Shown in pieces: positions 61,503 to 64,000 of a stretch of DNA of 64,000 nt (positions are counted from its first letter, which is position 1; the number at the start of each line of letters is the position of its first letter). The position numbers were made by a program, and so were the translations under genes. The DNA comes from Nitrospira tepida. GTDB taxonomy: Bacteria > Nitrospirota > Nitrospiria > Nitrospirales > Nitrospiraceae. Location of the stretch: assembly GCF_947241125.1 (NCBI RefSeq), contig NZ_OX365700.1:4622461-4686460 (forward strand), read 5' to 3'. The notes below the pieces were generated by a model. The model had not been told where the DNA came from. It did no database searches and saw nothing but the letters and a program-made list of their open reading frames with translations.

Positions 61503-61868
61503 ATGCTGAAAATCATTGCCTCGCTGCTCCTGGTCATCCTGGTCGTGGGAGGCCTTTACCTGGCCGTGGTCCTCAATGTCAGCTATTCGGACGGCGACCG
61601 GACTGGCTACCTCCAGAAATTTTCCCGCAAGGGCTGGCTCTGTAAGACCTACGAAGGCGAACTCGCCATGACGACCGTACCGGGCGTCGCGCCCGTCCTC
61701 TGGACGTTCTCCGTCTGGGACGAAAAGGTGGCGCAGGATGTGAACGCCCGATTAGGCAAGCGCGTGGTGGTGCATTACAAAGAGCATCGTGGCATACCGA
61801 CGAATTGTTTCGGGGAAACCGACTATTACGTGGACCATATCTCGGACGTTCCCGACCAGCCGGAATAG
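61503..61868 (+). CDS. Membrane-anchored protein of unknown function
   Basis: 121 aa. One N-terminal helix (LKIIASLLLVILVVGGLYLA) anchors a small beta domain: SYSDGDRTGYLQKFSRKGWL then CKTYEGELAM, FSVWDEKVAQDVN and YKEHRGIPTNCFGETDYYV. Similar sequences are often annotated wrongly as 6-phosphogluconate dehydrogenase. I cannot assign a role. ATG 61503 is chosen; a TTG at 61485 is in frame. Confidence 0.75.
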   Translation: MLKIIASLLLVILVVGGLYLAVVLNVSYSDGDRTGYLQKFSRKGWLCKTYEGELAMTTVPGVAPVLWTFSVWDEKVAQDVNARLGKRVVVHYKEHRGIPTNCFGETDYYVDHISDVPDQPE

Positions 61869-61968
61869 TTTTTCCCTTTTCTCTCTCCTCACGCCGGCCG
61901 GAACTGGTATCCTCAAAAGAAGAAGAGATTCCCCCGGCGGATTTCATCGCTACCGTGAAAGGCGATCA

Positions 61969-62751
61969 ATGGAACGCGAGCAGGCGGTCCTGTGCGAAGC
62001 CGTGATCGAGGCCGGACAGCGAGCCCTTCATTTGGCCAGCGCCGGCTTCGAGACCATGACCAAGTCCGACTCTTCGCCGGTCACCTCGGCCGATCTCGAA
62101 GTCAACCGGATGCTGGAAAAGGCGCTGCTGGATGCGTTCCCGAAAGACGGCTGGCTCTCGGAAGAATCGCCCGATCCCCAGACGCGACTCTCCAAGCCCC
62201 GGGTCTGGGTCGTCGATCCCATCGACGGAACCAGGGCTTTCATGAGGGGCCGTCCGCACTTTGTGATCTCGGTCGCGCTCGTCGAACTGGGTCACGTTGT
62301 CCTGGGGGCCGTCTACAATCCTTCGACCGGAGAGCTCTTTACGGCGGCTAGGGGAAACGGAACCCGTCTCAACGGCAACGCGGTCCGCGCCGATGCCCCG
62401 GCTTCGCCGCGTCTCAGCTTGCTCGTCAATCCCTATGAGTTCGAGCGGGGCCGTTTCAAGGCCATCGCCGACACCGTTGATTGCCGACCTCTCGGTTCGA
62501 TTGCCTACAGTCTGGCCTTGGTGGCCTCGGGCGCTGTGGCCGCGACGATCACCTTTGAACGGGAGAACGAATGGGATGTCGCGGCGGGAGCCATCCTGAT
62601 CGAGGAGGCTGGAGGGAGCATCTCAGACCTGCATAGTCGCGCGTTTCGCTTCAATCAAACTGTCCCCACGTTCGAAGGAACGATCGCCGCCTCCTCGGAA
62701 GCTCGCCCGGCCATTCAAGAACTGCTACATCAACTCCACCGCCCGACGTAG
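61969..62751 (+). CDS. cysQ: 3'(2'),5'-bisphosphate nucleotidase / inositol monophosphatase family
   Basis: 260 aa. The IMPase signatures are SSPVTSADLEVNRML, DGWLSEES (metal Glu), VWVVDPIDGTRAFMRGRPHF (metal Asp's) and ENEWDVAAGAILIEEAGGSI. The EWDVAAG segment and lengths fit CysQ, which recycles PAP from sulfate assimilation; inositol phosphatase activity cannot be excluded. AAAGG precedes ATG 61969. Confidence 0.88.
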   Translation: MEREQAVLCEAVIEAGQRALHLASAGFETMTKSDSSPVTSADLEVNRMLEKALLDAFPKDGWLSEESPDPQTRLSKPRVWVVDPIDGTRAFMRGRPHFVISVALVELGHVVLGAVYNPSTGELFTAARGNGTRLNGNAVRADAPASPRLSLLVNPYEFERGRFKAIADTVDCRPLGSIAYSLALVASGAVAATITFERENEWDVAAGAILIEEAGGSISDLHSRAFRFNQTVPTFEGTIAASSEARPAIQELLHQLHRPT

Positions 62752-62764
62752 CCCCCATCTCGCC

Positions 62765-63523
62765 ATGCAACGAACCAAGAGATTCGCCCTGATCGGACTC
62801 GGGATTATCGCCGCCTTCGCCGTCCTGCTGCCGCTGTTATGCGAAACGCTGCTCCGTCGAGCCGTGGAAGACATCGGCTCTGGGCTGACCAAGACCCCGG
62901 TTCAGTTGCGGGAGGTGGATCTGTCTCTGTTCTCCGGACAGCTCGTTCTGAAAGATTTGAGCGTCGGGAATCCGCCGGACTACCAGGCGCCGGTTGCCCT
63001 GAGCGTTCGCGCGATTCGCATCTCCCTTGACTGGTCGAGCCTCTTCCACCGTCCCATTCTGATTCGTGAGGTCGTGATCGAGGGACCGGAGGTGACGCTT
63101 GAAGGCAGCTCGACACGCAATAATCTGACGACCCTTCGCGATCAGGTGCAGGCGGCCACGAACGGCACTGCCGCCGGACCTGCGCCCAAAGGGAGTCGTC
63201 CGTCCAGAGAAGCAGAGTTGGCTCCCGTCATCGTCACCAGGCTCCGGATCGTGGACACCAGGCTGAATATGCTGCTGCGGGCGGGTTCGGTTGAAACGAA
63301 CGTGCGGGGAGTCTCCCTGCGCGAGATCACGCTGAAAGACCTGGGAAGCGCGGCCCATACGACCTCGTTCGAAGACATCACGGCTCAGATACTGGCAGCC
63401 TTGGCTGCGGAGGTGACAGGGGCTGTGGCAAAGAGCGGGACCGGCATGATCGAGGAAGCCGGGAAGAAGGCGGGACGCTCCCTTTCGGAGGCCGTCGAGG
63501 GGGTGAAGGGCCTGTTCAAATAA
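62765..63523 (+). CDS. AsmA-family N-terminal domain protein
   Basis: 252 aa. A membrane helix (FALIGLGIIAAFAVLLPLL) is followed by an AsmA-like repeat: LTKTPVQLREVDLSLFSGQL then VLKDLSVGNPPDY, RAIRISLDWSSLFHRPILIR and EVVIEGPEVTLE. It ends with a Gly/Ala-rich amphipathic helix (TGAVAKSGTGMIEEAGKKAG). AsmA-like proteins move phospholipids between membranes; this one is very short, so it may be an accessory or different function. Confidence 0.82.
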   Translation: MQRTKRFALIGLGIIAAFAVLLPLLCETLLRRAVEDIGSGLTKTPVQLREVDLSLFSGQLVLKDLSVGNPPDYQAPVALSVRAIRISLDWSSLFHRPILIREVVIEGPEVTLEGSSTRNNLTTLRDQVQAATNGTAAGPAPKGSRPSREAELAPVIVTRLRIVDTRLNMLLRAGSVETNVRGVSLREITLKDLGSAAHTTSFEDITAQILAALAAEVTGAVAKSGTGMIEEAGKKAGRSLSEAVEGVKGLFK

Positions 63524-63570
63524 CCAAGGACAGACAGCGTGGTCACGAATGGCAATCTGCTCTTAAACGG

Positions 63571-64000
63571 TTAGTCGATCTTCTGATCGGGGCGGCTTGG
63601 AGCAAGGATCAGGTCCACATCCTTCGTCCCCAACCTCGCCCGGTCCACCCACGGCCGATATTCCGCCCCTTTGTCTCCGTAGGTATCGATCACGCGCTGA
63701 TAGGTCCCTTTCGCCTGATCATACCGCTTGGTGGCAGCCAGGTAGCGCCCGAGGTTGAGCCAATTGTCGATCGCTGTCTGGTTGGCTGTCTTGATCAAGG
63801 ACCATTCCCGCACCTTTTGATTGCTGTCCATCGACGAAGCCCGCTTGACCAGCCCCTGTTCCATTTCGCGAGCGAGCCCTTCGATCTGCTCGTTTTCCGA
63901 GACGGCGGCCGCGATCCGGCCCTGCTCCAGGCTTTGATAAAAGGCCTCCGTGTGCCCCTTGATGATGTCTGCCCGCTGTTGGTAGATGTCTTTGGCACAG
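63571..64000 (-). CDS. TPR-like protein, 5' end beyond the window
   Basis: The frame is open through 64000. It reads CAKDIYQQRADIIKGHTEAF and goes on with SENEQIEGLAREMEQGLVKR, TAIDNWLNLGRYLAATKRYD and QAKGTYQRVIDTYGDKGAEY. The NWLNLGRYLAATKRYDQAKG part is a TPR-like unit. Function unknown; at least 142 residues are visible. Confidence 0.65.
   Translation of the reverse strand, partial: CAKDIYQQRADIIKGHTEAFYQSLEQGRIAAAVSENEQIEGLAREMEQGLVKRASSMDSNQKVREWSLIKTANQTAIDNWLNLGRYLAATKRYDQAKGTYQRVIDTYGDKGAEYRPWVDRARLGTKDVDLILAPSRPDQKID

Overview
The window is GC-rich bacterial DNA with dense, often overlapping genes. Its gene content best fits phylum Nitrospirota, probably a Nitrospira relative: paired M16 proteases, leuCD, mfd/surA/mtgA envelope genes, heptose genes for LPS, many tiny zinc-ribbon proteins, and TolB-type propeller lipoproteins. 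This assignment is inference; no rRNA, tRNA or CRISPR array was seen.

Layout. 1-260 holds two truncated toxin-antitoxin-like genes that meet head to head. 550-6524 (minus) is a housekeeping block: pyruvate kinase, a small secreted protein, a phosphoglycolate-type phosphatase, and a catalytic plus a non-catalytic M16 protein joined by ATGA overlaps. 6.6-13.5 kb is mixed: a barnase/barstar pair, YidB, two CAWC-motif proteins, a 219-bp MITE, a frameshifted EEP hydrolase, hemL and a secreted thermonuclease.

13.6-20 kb is the accessory core. It has an integron-type integrase (one frameshift) transcribed TOWARDS its cassettes, which is the reverse of the classical layout. After it come a GTTAGAC insertion site, a cassette with an unknown protein, an attC, a BrnT/antitoxin cassette, a second attC resembling the aadA type, and a third cassette broken by a REP-transposase remnant. 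Then follow an RHH/PIN toxin-antitoxin pair with a palindromic operator over its start codon, a wrecked amidohydrolase, a nucleotidyltransferase plus small partner, an alpha/beta hydrolase and a 31-codon stub of a truncated haemoglobin.

20-34 kb: two coiled-coil lipoproteins, a methyltransferase, unknown small proteins, an XPB-like helicase, a ybgC thioesterase, an orphan CARF protein of the CRISPR accessory type with degenerate key motifs, nfeD plus an SPFH protein, gmhA plus a deoxyhypusine-synthase-like protein, and two tandem propeller lipoproteins.

34-64 kb is mostly core: SprT, the heptose-phosphate adenylyltransferase, mfd, a PPIase lipoprotein, surA, engB, mtgA, asparaginase, dtd-ogt-murJ, xthA, mscS, a lipoamide-dehydrogenase-like enzyme, leuCD and cysQ. 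An IS630-family element (35730-36829, TA duplication) sits exactly in the stop codon of the heptose gene, separating it from mfd.

Four single-base frameshifts (EEP hydrolase, integrase, a zinc ribbon, IS630) may be real decay or slippage, or residual assembly indels. They should be checked against reads before being interpreted.
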